From NCBI RefSeq assembly GCF_000689415.1, contig NZ_HG322950.1, forward strand, positions 4,037,501 through 4,101,500: a stretch of DNA of 64,000 nucleotides, given 5' to 3'. Both the position numbers and the translations under genes were made by a program. Source of the stretch: Pseudomonas knackmussii B13 (GTDB lineage Bacteria > Pseudomonadota > Gammaproteobacteria > Pseudomonadales > Pseudomonadaceae). The notes below the pieces were generated by a model that was given only the letters and a program-made list of their open reading frames with translations, ran no database searches and had not been told where the DNA came from. Positions 38,374 through 49,816 of this stretch are shown in pieces (positions within the stretch are counted from its first letter, which is position 1; every line of letters begins with the position of its first letter).

Positions 38374-39858
38374 TCAGCCGGCGATGGCGTCGCGGATCTT
38401 CTCCCACTCCTTGGCTTCTTTCTTCGAAGCGCCGCCCAGCAGTTCCAGCGCCTGGCGCAGGCGGAAGCGGGACAGGTCGGCACCCAGGATTTCCATCGCA
38501 TCGAGCACCGACACCGAGCTGGCATGGCCCGTGATGGCTGGGAACATGAGCGGCATGACGTCGCGCAGCTTCAGCCCCAGATGCTCTGCAACGGCCTGGA
38601 TGGTCGCGGTGATCTTGTCCTTCTCCCACTGGCGCAGCGCTTCCAGCTTCCACAGCACCAGCTGCAGCACCTGGCGCACCTGGGTGGCGTCGAGCTTCTT
38701 GTGCTCGAACAGCTTGGCGTCCAGTTCGACACCGCCGCTGAAGAAGAAACTGGCCAACGGAGCGATCTGGCTGAAGTTCTCCACACGCCCCTGGACGTGC
38801 GGGGCGATCTTCATCAGGTACTCAGGATTGAGCGCCCATTTCTGCACTTCCTTGGCGAAGTCCTCGACGGAGAGATCGCGAATCCATTGGCCGTTCAGCC
38901 AGGACAGCTTCTCCATGTCGAAGATCGGACCGCCGAGGGACACGCGGGACAGGTCGAAGTGCTCGATCATCTCCTGCAGGCTGAACTTCTCGCGCTCGTC
39001 TGGCATCGACCAGCCCATCCGCCCGAGGTAGTTCAGCAGCGCCTGCGGCAGGAAGCCCATGCGCTCGTAGAAGGTGATGGAAGTCGGGTTCTTGCGCTTG
39101 GACAGCTTGCTCTTGTCCGGGTTACGCAGCAGCGGCATGTAGCAGAGGATCGGCTGCTCCCAGCCGAAGTACTCGTACAGCTTGATCAGCTTCGGCGCCG
39201 ACGGCAGCCATTCCTCACCGCGCAGCACGTGGGTGATGCCCATCAGGTGGTCGTCGACCACGTTGGCCAGGAAGTAGGTGGGCAGGCCGTCGGCCTTCAT
39301 CAGCACCTGCATGTCCATGCGATCCCACGGGATCTCGACGTCGCCACGGAGCATGTCGGGGACCACGCAGACACCCTCGGTCGGCACCTTCATGCGCACG
39401 ACATGGGACTCGCCCGCCGCGATGCGCTTGGCCGACTCTTCTTTGGAGAGGTGCATGCAGTGGCCGTCGTAGCGCGGGGTTTCCTTGCGCGCCTGCTGTT
39501 CGGCACGAATGGCGTCCAGGCGCTCGGCGGAGCAGAAGCAGGGGAAGGCATGGCCTTTCTCTACCAGCTCGTCGCTGTACTGCTTGTAGATGGCGCCACG
39601 CTCGCTCTGACGGTACGGGCCGTGCGGACCGCCGACATCCGGGCCTTCATCCCACTCGACACCCAGCCAGCGCAGCGCGTCGAAGATCTGCTGTTCCGAC
39701 TCACGGGTGGAACGCACCTGGTCGGTGTCCTCGATGCGCAGGATGAACTGGCCGCCGTGCTGACGGGCGAAGCAGAGGTTGAACAGCGCGATGTAGGCGG
39801 TGCCGACGTGCGGGTCGCCGGTGGGAGACGGCGCGATACGGGTGCGGACAGTGGTCAT
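38374..39858 (-). CDS. gltX: Glutamate-tRNA ligase
   Basis: 494 residues, the usual Pseudomonas length. It charges tRNA-Glu, two genes for which lie immediately downstream. The HIGH-type motif is [18 protein letters not shown] near 8-25 and the KMSKS-type motif is KSKLSKRKN near 246. A C4-type zinc site is suggested by CFCSAERLD and HCMHL. ATG 39858 ([10 protein letters not shown]) fits homologues. Confidence 0.96.
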   Translation of the reverse strand: MTTVRTRIAPSPTGDPHVGTAYIALFNLCFARQHGGQFILRIEDTDQVRSTRESEQQIFDALRWLGVEWDEGPDVGGPHGPYRQSERGAIYKQYSDELVEKGHAFPCFCSAERLDAIRAEQQARKETPRYDGHCMHLSKEESAKRIAAGESHVVRMKVPTEGVCVVPDMLRGDVEIPWDRMDMQVLMKADGLPTYFLANVVDDHLMGITHVLRGEEWLPSAPKLIKLYEYFGWEQPILCYMPLLRNPDKSKLSKRKNPTSITFYERMGFLPQALLNYLGRMGWSMPDEREKFSLQEMIEHFDLSRVSLGGPIFDMEKLSWLNGQWIRDLSVEDFAKEVQKWALNPEYLMKIAPHVQGRVENFSQIAPLASFFFSGGVELDAKLFEHKKLDATQVRQVLQLVLWKLEALRQWEKDKITATIQAVAEHLGLKLRDVMPLMFPAITGHASSVSVLDAMEILGADLSRFRLRQALELLGGASKKEAKEWEKIRDAIAG

Positions 39859-39907
39859 GAAAGCTCTCATGTGAAGCGGTGAGGACAGCGCGGGCCGTGG
39901 CGCGCGC

Positions 39908-40828
39908 TCATGGACGCGATGTTATCAGGCGGGCCGCCCCCGGCTCCAGCCGATGGCGCTCATCGATGGGCAGCCGGTGGATGAGGTAGTCGAGGAAGGT
40001 CTTCACCTTCATCGCCTGGAATCGCCGTGACGGGTAGACCGCGTAGAGTTCGCCGATAGGCAGTTGCACCTCTGGCAGCAAGCGCTCCAGGCGCCCGCTT
40101 TCCAGGGCTTCCTCGACTATCAGCTCCGGCAGCGTGGCTATTCCGGCGCCGGCCAGCGCGGCCTCGCGGGCAAAGGAAATGTTGTTGCATGACAGCACGC
40201 GCTGGCAGGGCACGCTTTCGTTGGACAGCGGCCAGTAGCGCTGCGAATCCTGCATCAGGAGCACTGCCCGATGCAGGGCCAGGTCCTCGACTCGCTGCGG
40301 CCGGCCGTGCAGGCGCAGGTATTCGGGGCTGGCGCACAGGCAGCGGTTGGTCACCAGCAGGCGCCGGGCGATCAGCGTGGAGTCCTCGGGTTGGCCAACG
40401 GTAATGGCGATATCCACACCCTCCTCCAGCGGATCGACCGTGCGCGAGCTGAGCTCGACCTCGGCGGTGATCTGCGGATAGAGGCGCATGAAGTCACCCA
40501 GCACGCTGGCCAGGTACATCTGGCCGAACTCGATGGGCGCGGTGATCTTCAGCAGGCCCGACGGCTCCTGCTGCAACTGCATGACCGCCTGCTCGGCCTC
40601 GGCGAAGTCGAGCATGATCTGCCGGCAACGGTCGTAGTACGCCTGGCCCACTTCGGTCAGGCGCAATTTGCGCGTCGTGCGATTGAGCAGACGCACGCCG
40701 AGGCGCTCCTCGAGCAGCGCGATACGCCGACTTACAGTGGACTTCTGCATGCCCAGGCTGCTGGCGGCCTGGGTGAAACTGTGGAACTCCACGACACGGG
40801 TAAAGATCAGCGCATCATCCAGCCCCAT
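39908..40828 (-). CDS. LysR-family regulator (CrgA/YafC type)
   Basis: 306 residues. The helix-turn-helix is [20 protein letters not shown] near 18-37 followed by [17 protein letters not shown]. It is divergent from the efflux genes with 105 bp between, so it probably controls them. It corresponds to PAO1 PA3135. Confidence 0.9.
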   Translation of the reverse strand: MGLDDALIFTRVVEFHSFTQAASSLGMQKSTVSRRIALLEERLGVRLLNRTTRKLRLTEVGQAYYDRCRQIMLDFAEAEQAVMQLQQEPSGLLKITAPIEFGQMYLASVLGDFMRLYPQITAEVELSSRTVDPLEEGVDIAITVGQPEDSTLIARRLLVTNRCLCASPEYLRLHGRPQRVEDLALHRAVLLMQDSQRYWPLSNESVPCQRVLSCNNISFAREAALAGAGIATLPELIVEEALESGRLERLLPEVQLPIGELYAVYPSRRFQAMKVKTFLDYLIHRLPIDERHRLEPGAARLITSRP

Positions 40829-40830
40829 TA

Positions 40831-40850
40831 TTGTTCCCTATACACAACAA
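40831..40850. promoter_or_regulatory. LysR-type operator candidate in the efflux/lysR gap
   Basis: TTGTT-CCCTATACAC-AACAA, an interrupted palindrome with T-N11-A-like spacing, two bases upstream of the lysR start. It suits autorepression with divergent activation. Confidence 0.55.
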
Positions 40851-40933
40851 AGTTTCCGAATTGTAGCGACTGCGCCTCGCGCGGGAACACTGTAAATTGC
40901 CGAAAATTCCTACCTAGCAAACGCTCGTTTCTC

Positions 40934-41968
40934 ATGCCCGCACAACTACAAAGACGTCTGAGCGTCTTCCTCGTCATTCTCAGCCTGGTCGCCCTCGCCC
41001 TCCTCGCCCGCTGGTATTTCATCGGCCGTTTTGTCGAAAACACCGACAACGCCTATGTACAGGGAGAGATCACGCGCATTTCCAGCCAGCTCTCGGCGCG
41101 CATCGACCAAGTGCTGGTAAATGACAACCAGCACGTCGAGAAGGGCCAACTGCTGGTCAAGCTCGAAGACCAGGACTTCCGCCTGGCGCTGGATCGTGCC
41201 AAGGCCACCCTCGCTACCCACGAGGCAGAACTGGCGCAGACGCGCAGCAAGCTGAAAGGCCAGGGCAGCATGATCGCCGCCAGCGAAGCCGACCTGAACG
41301 CCAGCCAGGCGACCTTCGGCCGCGCGCAGATCGACCTGAACCGCGCACAGACCCTGCGCAAACCTGGCTACGTTTCCGAAGAGCGCGTCACCACCCTGAC
41401 CGCCGACTCCCACGTCGCTCGCTCCCAAGTGGCCAAGGCCCAGGCCGACTTGCAGGCGCAACGCATCCAGGTCGAAGCCATCAATGCCGACATCAAGCGC
41501 CTCCAGGCCTTGATCGATGCGTCCCACGCGGAAATCGCCCAGGCCGAGATCAACCTGGCGCGCACCGAAATCCGCGCGCCCGTCGCCGGTCTCGTCGGCC
41601 AGCGCAGCGCCCGTGTCGGCCAGTACGTGCAGACCAATAGCCAGCTGCTGGCGCTGGTGCCGGACGAGGGTATCTGGGTCCAGGCCAACTTCAAGGAAAC
41701 CCAGGTCGGCCACATGCGCCCCGGGCAGAAGGCGCGCCTGACCCTCGACAGCTTCCCCGACCAGCCCATCGAGGGCCAGGTCGACAGCCTGTTCGCCGCC
41801 TCCGGCGCGCAGTTCAGCCTGCTGCCGCCAGACAACGCCACCGGCAACTTCACCAAGGTGGTGCAGCGCATTCCGGTCAAGATCACCTTCGCCGCCGACA
41901 ACCCGCTCAAGAACCTGATTCGCCCGGGCATGTCGGTCGAGGCCGAGGTGCAGATCGGTGAGCGCTGA
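40934..41968 (+). CDS. HlyD/EmrA-type membrane fusion protein
   Basis: 344 residues. One N-terminal membrane helix (LSVFLVILSLVALALLARWYF), then the split biotinyl-lipoyl region (ENTDNAYVQGEITRISSQLS near 36-55, IRAPVAGLVGQRSARVGQYV near 215-234) around a long coiled-coil hairpin (about 90-210). It links an inner-membrane pump to the periplasm. It overlaps the MFS gene by 11 bases, giving an EmrAB-like pair; no outer-membrane component is adjacent. Confidence 0.9.
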   Translation: MPAQLQRRLSVFLVILSLVALALLARWYFIGRFVENTDNAYVQGEITRISSQLSARIDQVLVNDNQHVEKGQLLVKLEDQDFRLALDRAKATLATHEAELAQTRSKLKGQGSMIAASEADLNASQATFGRAQIDLNRAQTLRKPGYVSEERVTTLTADSHVARSQVAKAQADLQAQRIQVEAINADIKRLQALIDASHAEIAQAEINLARTEIRAPVAGLVGQRSARVGQYVQTNSQLLALVPDEGIWVQANFKETQVGHMRPGQKARLTLDSFPDQPIEGQVDSLFAASGAQFSLLPPDNATGNFTKVVQRIPVKITFAADNPLKNLIRPGMSVEAEVQIGER

Positions 41969-43517
41969 TCCACTGCTCCGGCCGGTTGGCGAACCGACCC
42001 GGCGCGACTGGATCGCCGTGCTCTCGGCGATGCTCGGCGCCTTCATGGCGGTGCTCGACATCCAGATCACCAACTCTTCGCTGAAAGACATCCAGGGCGC
42101 GCTGGCCGCGACCCTGGAGGAAGGTTCCTGGATCTCCACCTCCTACCTGGTGGCCGAGATCATCATGATCCCGCTCACCGCCTGGCTGGTGCAGCTGCTC
42201 TCGGCGCGGCGCCTGGCGGTGATCATCTCCATCGGTTTCCTGTTTTCCTCCCTGCTCTGCTCGTTCGCCTGGAACCTGGAGAGCATGATCGTGTTCCGCG
42301 CCATGCAGGGCTTCACCGGCGGCGCGCTGATCCCCCTGGCCTTCACCCTGAGCCTGATCAAGCTGCCGGACCACCACCGCCCCAAGGGCATGGCGCTGTT
42401 CGCCATCACGGCCACCTTCGCCCCCTCCATCGGCCCGACCCTCGGCGGCTGGCTGACCGAGAACTTCGGCTGGGAATACATCTTCTACATCAACGTCCCG
42501 CCGGGCCTGCTGATGATCGCCGGCCTGCTCTATGGCCTGGAAAAGAAGCCACCGCACTGGGAGCTGCTCAAGAGCACCGACTACGCCGGCATCGTCACCA
42601 TGGCCATCGGCCTCGGCTGCCTGCAGGTGTTCCTCGAAGAGGGCCACCGCAAGGACTGGCTGGAGTCGAACATGATCGTGGCGCTGGGTAGCATCGCCCT
42701 GGTCAGCCTGATCCTCTTCGTCATCCTGCAGACGTCACGCCCCAACCCGCTGATCAACCTGGGCATCCTGCGCAATCGCAACTTCGGCCTGTCGAGCATT
42801 TCCAGCATCGGCCTGGGCATGGGGCTTTACGGCTCGATCTACGTGCTGCCGCTGTACCTGGCGCAGATCCAGGGCTACAACGCCATGCAGATTGGCGAAG
42901 TGATCATGTGGATGGGTGTGCCGCAGCTGTTCCTGATCCCGTTGATCCCCAAGCTGATGAAGTTCATCCAGCCGCGCCTGCTGTGCGCCATGGGCTTCGG
43001 GCTGTTCGGCCTGGCGAGCTTCTGCTCCGGCGTGCTCAACCCGGACTTCGCCGGCCCGCAGTTCAACCAGATCCAGCTGCTGCGCGCACTCGGTCAGCCG
43101 ATGGTGATGGTCACCATCTCGCTGATCGCCACCGTCTACCTGCAGCCGCAGGACGCCGGTTCCGCCTCCAGCCTGTTCAACATCCTGCGCAACCTCGGCG
43201 GCGCCATCGGCATCGCCCTGCTGGCCACGCTGCTGGATAGCCGCGCCAAGGTCTATTACGACTACCTGCGCGAAGCCGTGGTGCCGGTGAACGCTGCGGT
43301 GGACGAGCGCCTTGCGCAACTGGCCGAGCAGCTCGGCAGCCAACAGGCAGCGCTCGGGGAAATCGGCCTGATCGTCCACCGCCAGGCGGCGATCATGGCC
43401 TATAACGATGCCTTCCACGCCATAGGCATCGTGCTCGCTATCAGCATGCTGGCGGTGCTGCTGACCCGTCCGCTGCCGGCCGGCTTCGGCGCCCAGGCGG
43501 GCGCCGGCGCGCATTGA
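41958..43517 (+). CDS. MFS multidrug transporter, EmrB/DHA2 family
   Basis: 519 residues with 14 predicted membrane segments, as expected of the DHA2 family. LGAFMAVLDIQITNSSL near 28-44 is the conserved first helix of EmrB proteins; GSWISTSYLVAEI and GWRW-like GWEYIFYINVPPGLL (motif near 170) follow. Proton-driven drug export through the adjacent fusion protein is predicted. Start is GTG at 41958. Confidence 0.9.
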   Translation: MSADPLLRPVGEPTRRDWIAVLSAMLGAFMAVLDIQITNSSLKDIQGALAATLEEGSWISTSYLVAEIIMIPLTAWLVQLLSARRLAVIISIGFLFSSLLCSFAWNLESMIVFRAMQGFTGGALIPLAFTLSLIKLPDHHRPKGMALFAITATFAPSIGPTLGGWLTENFGWEYIFYINVPPGLLMIAGLLYGLEKKPPHWELLKSTDYAGIVTMAIGLGCLQVFLEEGHRKDWLESNMIVALGSIALVSLILFVILQTSRPNPLINLGILRNRNFGLSSISSIGLGMGLYGSIYVLPLYLAQIQGYNAMQIGEVIMWMGVPQLFLIPLIPKLMKFIQPRLLCAMGFGLFGLASFCSGVLNPDFAGPQFNQIQLLRALGQPMVMVTISLIATVYLQPQDAGSASSLFNILRNLGGAIGIALLATLLDSRAKVYYDYLREAVVPVNAAVDERLAQLAEQLGSQQAALGEIGLIVHRQAAIMAYNDAFHAIGIVLAISMLAVLLTRPLPAGFGAQAGAGAH

Positions 43518-43532
43518 TCGCGCGGGTGGAGG

Positions 43533-45548
<2,016 letters not shown>

Positions 45549-45557
45549 GGGGAACCT

Positions 45558-45594
45558 CGCTTTGGCGTGTGACGCTTCGGTCGCCAAAGCGTCA
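45558..45594 (-). promoter_or_regulatory. Two mutually exclusive hairpins in the uvrB leader
   Basis: Inverted repeat A: CGCTTTGGCG (45558-45567) with CGCCAAAGCG (45582-45591), perfect over ten bases. Inverted repeat B: TGACGCTTCGG (45570-45580) with CCAAAGCGTCA (45584-45594), ten of eleven pairs. A and B share bases 45582-45591 and cannot form together. The uvrB start is nine bases beyond the structure, with GAGG between them. Confidence 0.6.
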
Positions 45595-45733
45595 TACCAG
45601 TCGAAAAGCATGCGCGACAACTCGCCGCCTGCCATAGAGGCCTATATAATACCGGCCCGTCGACGCAACCCCCAGCGCCGTGAGCGGGCGGGTTGCAATT
45701 GCACTTCACTCCCGCCTTAGAGCTGCTGCCAAA

Positions 45734-46930
45734 ATGAGTCTGTTCTCCGCTGTCGAAATGGCCCCTCGCGACCCCATCCTGGGCCTGAACGAAGCTTTCA
45801 ACGCCGATACCCGTCCGGGCAAGATCAACCTGGGCGTTGGTGTGTACTACAACGAGGAGGGTCGCCTCCCGTTGCTGCGCGCCGTGCAGGCCGCGGAGAA
45901 AGCCCGCATCGAGGCACATGCCCCGCGCGGCTACCTGCCGATCGAAGGCATCGCCGCCTACGACCAGGGCGTGCAGAAGCTGCTGTTCGGTGCTGACTCC
46001 GAACTGCTGGCCGAAGGCCGCGTGGTCACCACCCAGGCCGTCGGCGGCACTGGCGCTCTGAAAACCGGTGCCGACTTCCTCAAGCGCCTGCTCCCGAACG
46101 CCACCGTCGCCATCAGCGACCCGAGCTGGGAAAACCACCGCGCCCTGTTCGAATCCGCCGGCTTCCCGGTGAAGAACTACCGCTACTACGACGCCGCCAC
46201 CCACGGCGTGAACCGTGCCGGCCTGCTGGAAGACCTGAACGCCCTGCCGTCGCAGTCGATCGTGGTCCTGCACGCCTGCTGCCATAACCCGACTGGCGTC
46301 GACCTGACCATGGACGACTGGAAACAGGTCCTGGACGTGCTCAAGGCCAAAGGCCACGTGCCCTTCCTAGACATCGCCTACCAGGGCTTCGGTGACGGCA
46401 TCGACGAAGACGCCGCTGCGGTGCGCCTGTTCGCCAAGTCGGGGCTGAACTTCTTCGTGTCCAGCTCCTTCTCCAAGTCGTTCTCGCTGTACGGTGAGCG
46501 CGTCGGTGCGCTGTCGGTCGTGACCAACAGCCGCGAGGAGTCCGCGCGCGTCCTGTCCCAGGTCAAGCGCGTGATCCGCACCAACTACTCCAACCCGCCG
46601 ACTCACGGCGCCAGCGTCGTTGCAGCCGTGCTGAACAGCCCGGAACTGCGTGCCGACTGGGAAGCGGAACTGGGTGAAATGCGCGGCCGCATCCGCGCCA
46701 TGCGTGAAGCCATGGTCCAGCAGCTGGCCAACCTGGGCGCCAAGCGCGACTTCAGCTTTGTCGCCGAGCAGCGCGGCATGTTCTCCTACTCCGGCTTGAC
46801 CGCCGAGCAGGTCGAGCGCCTGAAGAACGAGTTCGGCATCTACGCCGTCAGCACCGGTCGCATCTGCGTTGCCGCGCTGAACAACGGCAACCTGGACACC
46901 GTCACCCGCGCCATCGCCCAGGTCCTGTAA
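45734..46930 (+). CDS. Aromatic amino acid aminotransferase
   Basis: 398 residues of aminotransferase class I. The PLP Lys lies in SSFSKSFSLYGERVG near 252-266; CCHNPTGVDLT near 190-200 and DIAYQGFGDG near 221 are conserved, and Arg in FSYSGLT-GRICVA-type regions binds the carboxylate. Aspartate/tyrosine-aminotransferase homologues of this type (tyrB/phhC) transaminate phenylpyruvate and 4-hydroxyphenylpyruvate. It is divergent from uvrB across about 185 bp. Confidence 0.88.
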   Translation: MSLFSAVEMAPRDPILGLNEAFNADTRPGKINLGVGVYYNEEGRLPLLRAVQAAEKARIEAHAPRGYLPIEGIAAYDQGVQKLLFGADSELLAEGRVVTTQAVGGTGALKTGADFLKRLLPNATVAISDPSWENHRALFESAGFPVKNYRYYDAATHGVNRAGLLEDLNALPSQSIVVLHACCHNPTGVDLTMDDWKQVLDVLKAKGHVPFLDIAYQGFGDGIDEDAAAVRLFAKSGLNFFVSSSFSKSFSLYGERVGALSVVTNSREESARVLSQVKRVIRTNYSNPPTHGASVVAAVLNSPELRADWEAELGEMRGRIRAMREAMVQQLANLGAKRDFSFVAEQRGMFSYSGLTAEQVERLKNEFGIYAVSTGRICVAALNNGNLDTVTRAIAQVL

Positions 46931-46959
46931 AAAACTGACGGGAAGTCGCATTCAGAATG

Positions 46960-46987
46960 TTGACTTCCCCTTTTTAATCAGTAAGAT
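46960..46987 (+). promoter_or_regulatory. Sigma-70 promoter of tRNA-Asn
   Basis: TTGACT (46960-46965) and TAAGAT (46982-46987) with a 16-bp spacer, 12 bases before the tRNA 5' end. Confidence 0.85.
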
Positions 46988-46999
46988 ACGCACCGTTGT

Positions 47000-47075
47000 T
47001 CCGCGATAGCTCAGTCGGTAGAGCAAATGACTGTTAATCATTGGGTCCCTGGTTCGAGTCCAGGTCGCGGAGCCA
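47000..47075 (+). tRNA. tRNA-Asn (GTT)
   Basis: 76 bases with encoded CCA. Acceptor stem TCCGCGA/TCGCGGA, anticodon GTT in loop CTGTTAA. The only plus-strand tRNA in the window. Confidence 0.97.
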
Positions 47076-47080
47076 AATTC

Positions 47081-47116
47081 AAAAGCCCTCGGCACATGCC
47101 GGGGGCTTTTTCTTTT
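47081..47116 (+). terminator. Rho-independent terminator of tRNA-Asn
   Basis: AAAAGCCCTCGGC-ACAT-GCCGGGGGCTTTTTCTTTT, six bases after the tRNA CCA. Long GC stem and strong T tract. Confidence 0.92.
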
Positions 47117-47175
47117 AGGGCTCCTGAACTCTCGCCAACCCCAAGGTGATCCCACGCGCCGAGCCCGCCAAAAGC

Positions 47176-47204
47176 AAAGCCCCCGGCACAGGCCGAGGGC
47201 TTTT
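47176..47204 (-). terminator. Terminator of the ComEA-like gene
   Basis: AAAGCCCCCGGCACAGGCCGAGGGCTTTT, a palindrome with A and T tracts on both sides, 22 bases past the comEA-like stop. It closely resembles the tRNA-Asn terminator about 95 bp away. Confidence 0.85.
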
Positions 47205-47226
47205 CGTTTCAGGATGACTCTTCGGG

Positions 47227-47580
47227 TTATTCGAGACTCAGCATCGCACGGTTACGTTCCATGAGCGCCTTGCCCACGCCCTTCACTTCCAGCAGCTGAT
47301 CGACCGAAGTGAACGGGCCGTTCTGTTCGCGGTAGGCCACTATCGCCTCGGCCTTCACCTTGCCAATGCCCTTGAGCTCGCGCTGCAGGGTCTCTGCGTT
47401 CGCAGTGTTGATATTCACCGCCTTCGCTACTTCGCCAATCGGCTTGACCGTCTCTCCTGTCGGTTTCACCGCAGTCGCCGCAGCAGATTGTGCGGCCTCC
47501 GTTTTAGGGGCGCTGACGGCGATACCGGAGATAGAAACAGTGGACAGCAGAACGAACAGCAGTGCTGAAATCTTGCGCAT
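47227..47580 (-). CDS. ComEA-like helix-hairpin-helix protein
   Basis: 117 residues. A signal peptide (ISALLFVLLSTVSISGIAVSA) and a short Ala/Thr-rich linker lead to a C-terminal helix-hairpin-helix DNA-binding pair (VNINTANAETLQRELKGIGK then VKAEAIVAYREQNGPF, SVDQLLEVKGVGKALMERNR). ComEA proteins bind DNA in the periplasm during uptake, or related HhH proteins of unknown role. It lies between tRNA-Asn and wbpM; PAO1 has PA3140 here. Confidence 0.88.
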   Translation of the reverse strand: MRKISALLFVLLSTVSISGIAVSAPKTEAAQSAAATAVKPTGETVKPIGEVAKAVNINTANAETLQRELKGIGKVKAEAIVAYREQNGPFTSVDQLLEVKGVGKALMERNRAMLSLE

Positions 47581-47756
47581 GGTCACTCTCCTAGGAGTCG
47601 AAGGGTTGAGCGAGCCTTGATCGGGCTCGCCCCAGCACCTTCGACGCCGGGAGTGCACAGGAAAAGAGTGCGAGGCGGTCCTGGAAGGTATTTAGCCGTT
47701 TCCGGTAGCCGGATCGGAAATGCGCCTACAAATCGGCGAGCGTTCCTGCAATGGGC

Positions 47757-49748
47757 TTACGGCTCCATCCGCCGCTGCTGATGCAGCAGGTCGACGATCT
47801 CGCCATCCGGGCTGTAACCGTTAACGGTTTCGCGCAATAGCATGCGTACCTGCGGATAATCGCCACGATCAACCGCGCCTTGCAGAGTTTCCAGAACAAT
47901 CCTGAAGCTATCCCAGGTCAGCAGCTCTTCGTTGGCTTTCATGATCATCGGATGATCGGTCGCACTGACCTCATCACCGATCAGCAGCTCTTCATAGAGC
48001 TTCTCACCAGGGCGCAAGCCGCTGAACTCGATGGCGATGTCGCCATGCGGGGTCGTCTCGGAGCGAACGCTCAGCCCTGACAGGTGGATCATTCGCTGCG
48101 CCAGCTCGAGAATTTTCACTGGCTGCCCCATGTCGAGCACGAAGACATCTCCGCCGCGCCCCATGGAACCGGCCTGAATCACCAGTTGCGCCGCCTCGGG
48201 GATGGTCATGAAGTAACGGGTAATCGACGGATGCGTGACGGTCACCGGCCCGCCGCGACGGATCTGCTCGCGGAACAACGGAATGACAGAGCCCGACGAG
48301 CCCAGGACATTGCCGAAACGCACCATGGTGAATCGAGTCTTGTTGACCTGGTGCACGGCGCTTCGATCACCAAAGAGCACGGGAGCGGACTCCTGACTCA
48401 GGGCCTGCAGGATCATTTCCGCCAGGCGCTTAGTGCCGCCCATGACGTTCGTCGGACGCACCGCCTTGTCCGTAGAGATCAGTACGAAGTTCTGCACTCC
48501 AGCCTGAATCGACGCCTGGGCAGCATGCAGGGTACCGAAGACATTATTCAGCACACCTTCGGAGATGTTGTGCTCGACGATAGGCACATGCTTGTAGGCC
48601 GCCGCGTGATAGACGGTGTTGACCTTCCAACTGCGCATGACGTCGAGCAGGCGATCCGAGTTACGCACGGAGCCGAGGATTGGGACTAGTTGAGTCGCCA
48701 GTGACTCGCGCTTGATGCGCAGCTCGAGCTCCTGGTGAATGGCGTAGAGGTTGAATTCGCTGTGCTCGAAGAGGACCAATGCAGTCGGGCTGCAGGACAG
48801 GATCTGCCGGCAAAGCTCCGAACCGATCGAGCCCCCCGCACCGGTCACCATCACCGCTTGACCGCGAATGCAGTGCTCCAGCAGCTCCTTGCGCGGCGCG
48901 ACCGGGTCGCGGCCCAGCAAGTCGGCAATGTCCACCTCCTGGATGTCGTCGACCTTCACACGTCCGTTGGCGAGATCGATGAACCCCGGAACGCTACGCA
49001 CATGCAATGGATACGGCTCGAGCAGACCGAGAATCTCCCGCCGCCGCGCACGGGAGGCGGAGGGAATGGCGAGGAGAATCTCCTGCGCACCGGTTTCTTC
49101 GATCAGTTGCTGGATGTGCTTGGGCTTGTAGACGCGCAAGCCGGCGATTACTCGATTGATGATTTCGTCGTCGTCATCGATGAAGGCAACAGGGCGCATG
49201 GCCCGCCCCAGCCGCAGCGCTGCCACCAGCTGGTTGCCAGCCGAGCCGGCACCATAGATCGCAACCTTGGTCAGACCATCATCTTGCTTGCTGAAGAAAG
49301 GCACCGCCTGCACGGCGCTGTACCAGTCCCCCATGAAGTACTGACGCATGGCCAGGCGAAGACCGCCGACCATCAGCAGGCTCAACCACCAGTAGTTGAA
49401 CACCAGCGAGCGCGGCACCATGACGGTCACCGCACGATTCCAGTAAACGACCAGCGAAAGCACCAGAGCCGCGATGGTTACCGCCTTTCCGATGGCGATG
49501 AGGGCATCATTCCCCAGATAACGCATGACCGCCCGATACATGCCGAAGCGGATGAATAGCGGAATGGCAATGAGGGGCGCCGCGAAGAAAAGCCAGCTGT
49601 GCTCCCTGAAGGCGTAGGTCAGGTCATCGGTGCCCAGACGCACCACGAAGGCGAGCCACAGGGCAGCCCACACCAGGAAGACATCGGTGATGACTTGCAA
49701 TATCCGCTTCTGACGACGCGGCAACCTGAGCAGGCGCTCTCGCAACAT
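47757..49748 (-). CDS. wbpM: UDP-GlcNAc C4,6-dehydratase / C5-type polysaccharide biosynthesis protein
   Basis: 663 residues (PAO1 WbpM is 665). Four N-terminal membrane helices (ITDVFLVWAALWLAFVVRLG near 14, and further) are followed by a CoA-binding-like domain (YGAGSAGNQLVAALRLGRAM near 156) and an SDR core (MVTGAGGSIGSELCRQI near 293). It supplies 4-keto-6-deoxy-sugars for O-antigen. ATG 49748 is preferred because MLRERLLRLPRRQKR fits homologues; an upstream in-frame ATG at 49790 is possible. It follows wbpL by 68 bp. Confidence 0.92.
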   Translation of the reverse strand: MLRERLLRLPRRQKRILQVITDVFLVWAALWLAFVVRLGTDDLTYAFREHSWLFFAAPLIAIPLFIRFGMYRAVMRYLGNDALIAIGKAVTIAALVLSLVVYWNRAVTVMVPRSLVFNYWWLSLLMVGGLRLAMRQYFMGDWYSAVQAVPFFSKQDDGLTKVAIYGAGSAGNQLVAALRLGRAMRPVAFIDDDDEIINRVIAGLRVYKPKHIQQLIEETGAQEILLAIPSASRARRREILGLLEPYPLHVRSVPGFIDLANGRVKVDDIQEVDIADLLGRDPVAPRKELLEHCIRGQAVMVTGAGGSIGSELCRQILSCSPTALVLFEHSEFNLYAIHQELELRIKRESLATQLVPILGSVRNSDRLLDVMRSWKVNTVYHAAAYKHVPIVEHNISEGVLNNVFGTLHAAQASIQAGVQNFVLISTDKAVRPTNVMGGTKRLAEMILQALSQESAPVLFGDRSAVHQVNKTRFTMVRFGNVLGSSGSVIPLFREQIRRGGPVTVTHPSITRYFMTIPEAAQLVIQAGSMGRGGDVFVLDMGQPVKILELAQRMIHLSGLSVRSETTPHGDIAIEFSGLRPGEKLYEELLIGDEVSATDHPMIMKANEELLTWDSFRIVLETLQGAVDRGDYPQVRMLLRETVNGYSPDGEIVDLLHQQRRMEP

Positions 49749-49816
49749 AGTCCTTTCGTCCTTACCCAACTGCGGAATAGGTTTCCGCATCAATTGACCA
49801 CCATTTCCAATGGAGT

